From an uncultured Haloferula sp. (GTDB taxonomy: Bacteria > Verrucomicrobiota > Verrucomicrobiae > Verrucomicrobiales > Akkermansiaceae), in NCBI GenBank assembly GCA_946885645.1, contig CAMPGU010000190.1, positions 1 to 8,021 of the forward strand: a DNA stretch of 8,021 nucleotides. Direction: 5' to 3'. Numbering within the stretch: the stretch's first letter is position 1; each line of letters opens with the position of its first letter. Of this stretch, positions 6,357-8,021 are shown piece by piece. The position numbers and the translations under genes were made by a program. The notes under the pieces are model-generated. The model saw only the letters and a list, made by a program, of their open reading frames with translations. It was not told the DNA's origin and made no database searches.

Positions 6357-6737
6357 ATGCACTTCCTGCGCTCCCTCATCGGGGCCGCCCTGCTGGCGGC
6401 CGGAACCTCCCTGGCGGCCGAACCGGACCACGACCTGGCGCCTCCGGCAGCGGTGAAACTGATCGATCTGCTGATCGACGGCCACCAATCGCGGGTGGAG
6501 ATTGCCCTGATCGTGGATGGCACCGGGAAGGCCGGTCCTTTCGAAGCCAGGCACGTACGCCGTGTGGTGGCCGTTCATCCGGTGTGGGAGGACGGCCGGA
6601 CAGTCCGGCGCATGCGAACCTACGACTTTTATTGGAACGAGAGCTACGGGTGGTTCACCTGGGAGAAGCGGGAGGAAAGGGGCGGCGACGCCGTTTACAT
6701 CTGGAGCGAATTGAAGGGCGGCATCATCATCAGTTGA
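6357..6737 (+). CDS. Small exported protein of unknown function
   Basis: 126 aa. I do not recognise the family. Residues 1-21 are a clear signal peptide (MHFLRSLIGAALLAAGTSLA, A21) with probable cleavage before E22. The mature part, about 105 aa, starts with a polar stretch, then a segment rich in beta-forming residues (VEIALIVDG, VRRVVAVHPVW) and an aromatic patch YDFYWNESYGWFTWEKREE (89-107), ending YIWSELKGGIIIS. There is no cysteine in the mature part and no membrane helix. The frame is open upstream to 6225, but the ATG at 6357 is chosen because the signal peptide begins there. No Shine-Dalgarno precedes it. The next gene starts 53 nt later on the same strand. A periplasmic or envelope location is inferred. 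Confidence 0.75.
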   Translation: MHFLRSLIGAALLAAGTSLAAEPDHDLAPPAAVKLIDLLIDGHQSRVEIALIVDGTGKAGPFEARHVRRVVAVHPVWEDGRTVRRMRTYDFYWNESYGWFTWEKREERGGDAVYIWSELKGGIIIS

Positions 6738-6790
6738 GGATGGCCGCAGCCCTTCTTGACCCGGCGGCGCAGGGGAGTTAGCAGGATCGC

Positions 6791-7771
6791 GTGAACCTTC
6801 GCGCCCGGATTCCCGTGCTCGCTTCCTGCTTCATCCTCGTGGGTGAAGCCGTCGGGGAGGAGAAGCAGGCCGTGCTAACGACCGGAAGCCGTCCATGGAA
6901 GATGGCGGACGGGAGTATGCAGCGGCTGCGCTTCGTGAAGTCCGAGGGCGGCAGAGTGTTGTTCCAGGGAAAGATCGGTGCCGCGGGGTACATGGACCGG
7001 GGGCTTTTCGCGCCGGAGGAACAAGCGGCGATCCAAGCCCTCGAAAGCGGCACCGTGAAACTCGTGTCCACTCCGGGACTGGGGGTTCACCCCGACTTCC
7101 CGGCCGGGAAGGTGTCCGAGGAGGAACGCAAGATCGGGCACTATTGGCTCGGCGAGGGCCGCACGTGGCAGCATGCCAACGGCAAAAGGGTGGAGGCCCG
7201 GCTGATCAACCTGAGCGATGACCGGGTGTCCCTGCTCGCCGGGAACACGGTGGCGAATCTTTCGCCCGCGCACCTCGGTCCTGAAGATCTCGCCTATCTG
7301 GAGCGCATCAAAACGGGAGCGGCGCGCATGTATCCGGACATGGTGACCATCGGAGGCATGGGATGGGGTGGCACGAACCACGCCTATCAGGCGGTGGTTC
7401 CCGGCGAGCGCTATGCAGCGGCAGCGGCGGCGGGCGGGACTTTCGAGGAGGTGCTGGCCACCTGTGTCCGGGAGGTGGCGGGGAAGCTGGACGCGAAGCT
7501 GTGGACGCTTCTTTCTTTCACGGAAGAGGCGGCACCCGCTCCGGTGGCAGGGCCCCGCTCCTACCACTCGATTCCGGCGGATCCCTCGAAGGAAACGCCG
7601 CCCCGGGCGTATCGCGCCGTTTTCCACATCAAGAAGGACGGGCTGCGGAAGGCCGAGCAACTGTGGGGTCATGCGATGTCGCCGAAGGACGGCTCCAGCA
7701 GCAGGGGACTCTATCTCCACGCGCTGGCGGACGGGAAGCTGGTGAAAACCGAAAAGGAGGACGGCTACTGA
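6791..7771 (+). CDS. Exported protein with two SHD1-like repeats
   Basis: 326 aa, starting at GTG. Residues 1-22 form a signal-peptide-like segment (MNLRARIPVLASCFILVGEA). Residues 124-172 resemble SLA1 homology domain 1 repeats common in Verrucomicrobia and Planctomycetes: RTWQHANGKRVEARLINL, then DDRVSLLAG, then LGPEDLAYLERI. Residues 34-84 repeat the same layout (RPWKMADG, GGRVLFQG, LFAPEEQAAIQALE), so two copies are likely. The remaining half (173-326) has no domain I recognise; it contains a glycine-rich GGMGWGGTNHAYQ segment and an Ala run (AAAAAAGG). The GTG is preferred because the next in-frame ATG (6901) would remove the signal peptide; AGGA at 6783-6786 may serve as ribosome binding site. 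The stop overlaps the start of the next gene (TGATG), which suggests coupled translation. Function unknown; SHD1 modules in other proteins are linked to protein binding. Confidence 0.78.
   Translation: MNLRARIPVLASCFILVGEAVGEEKQAVLTTGSRPWKMADGSMQRLRFVKSEGGRVLFQGKIGAAGYMDRGLFAPEEQAAIQALESGTVKLVSTPGLGVHPDFPAGKVSEEERKIGHYWLGEGRTWQHANGKRVEARLINLSDDRVSLLAGNTVANLSPAHLGPEDLAYLERIKTGAARMYPDMVTIGGMGWGGTNHAYQAVVPGERYAAAAAAGGTFEEVLATCVREVAGKLDAKLWTLLSFTEEAAPAPVAGPRSYHSIPADPSKETPPRAYRAVFHIKKDGLRKAEQLWGHAMSPKDGSSSRGLYLHALADGKLVKTEKEDGY
7754..7760 (+). promoter_or_regulatory. Strong Shine-Dalgarno sequence AAGGAGG
   Basis: It lies inside the end of the preceding gene, 10 nt before the ATG at 7771. It is the only near-perfect Shine-Dalgarno in front of a start in this window, and it supports the choice of the overlapping ATG for the last gene. 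Confidence 0.7.
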
Positions 7772-8021
7772 TGAAAGCCGCCCGCCTCGCTGTTCTTTTG
7801 TTGGCCCTTGTCTCCGGAGCGCAGGCGAGGGATTGGACGCTCTATTCGTCCGGAATTACCTCCCCGGAGGATCCGAAGGCCTTCGACTGGGCGCACTTCA
7901 AGGTTCCCGGGGAGGAGCTGGCGAAAACGCTCGATTGGAGCCCGGTCACCGGGGCCGCGTCGCCCCTTTCCCGGAATCAGGCGGTCGAGATCGCCAAGCA
8001 AGCTGCGGCGGCCCAAGGCAT
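7771..8021 (+). CDS. Exported protein of unknown function, 3' end outside the window
   Basis: 83 codons are visible and the frame is open to the window edge. Residues 1-19 are a textbook signal peptide (MKAARLAVLLLALVSGAQA) with cleavage before R20. The mature part begins RDWTLYSSGITSPEDPKAFD and continues with LDWSPVTGAASPLSRNQAVE and an Ala-rich helix. I recognise no domain in the visible part. The ATG overlaps the stop of the previous gene by one base and is preceded by AAGGAGG, so the two are almost certainly one transcript and may act together in the envelope. Confidence 0.8.
   Translation, partial: MKAARLAVLLLALVSGAQARDWTLYSSGITSPEDPKAFDWAHFKVPGEELAKTLDWSPVTGAASPLSRNQAVEIAKQAAAAQG

Noticed and set aside
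6756..6784. Promoter candidate TTGACC, 17 nt, TAGCAG before the gene at 6791.
   Set aside because: The -10 match is only 3 of 6, and transcription would begin at the start codon. It is too weak to annotate.

Overview
The window looks like chromosomal DNA of a GC-rich Verrucomicrobiota bacterium, perhaps near Luteolibacter or Verrucomicrobiaceae. This is an inference from gene style: a DksA-like protein with a Lys/Ala/Pro-rich N-terminal extension, a secreted DUF1080 protein, SHD1-like repeats in a secreted protein, and a REP-type transposase bracketed by hairpin repeats. No rRNA or tRNA is present to confirm it.

Region 1 (1-1180) is a compact plus-strand housekeeping operon. It holds a TraR/DksA-family regulator with a degenerate zinc finger, rpmG (bL33, only 57 aa) and rpsR (bS18), and it ends in a strong hairpin terminator. 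Just beyond lies folE2 (1198-1977), the GTP cyclohydrolase IB that makes the folate precursor dihydroneopterin triphosphate. All four proteins are of types that lack or have lost a complete zinc site.

Region 2 (1978-3056) is the most unusual part. A small HUH/Y1 transposase gene of the REP-associated type (2185-2640) sits between two roughly 95-nt modules in inverted orientation (2061-2155 and 2658-2751). Each module carries three hairpins in the same order and spacing. The outer end of the right module runs directly into a 168-bp tandem array (2743-2910) whose period falls in steps from 16 to 14 to 13 nt. The first unit of the array starts with the terminal bases of the module, which suggests the array grew out of the module end. 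The system resembles known RAYT/REP systems but has its own three-hairpin architecture.

Region 3 (3057-5417) is tex, encoding a full-length Tex-type RNA-binding protein (YqgF, helix-hairpin-helix and S1 domains). It ends at a hairpin shared with the convergent gene on the minus strand.

Region 4 (5449-8021) is an exported-protein region. A DUF1080 (3-keto-disaccharide hydrolase-like) protein lies on the minus strand. Divergent from it are three plus-strand genes for signal-peptide-bearing proteins of unknown function. The second carries two SHD1-like repeats and the third is cut by the window end; those two overlap by one base and are probably co-translated.

Most starts here lack a recognisable Shine-Dalgarno sequence. 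The last gene, with AAGGAGG, is the clear exception.
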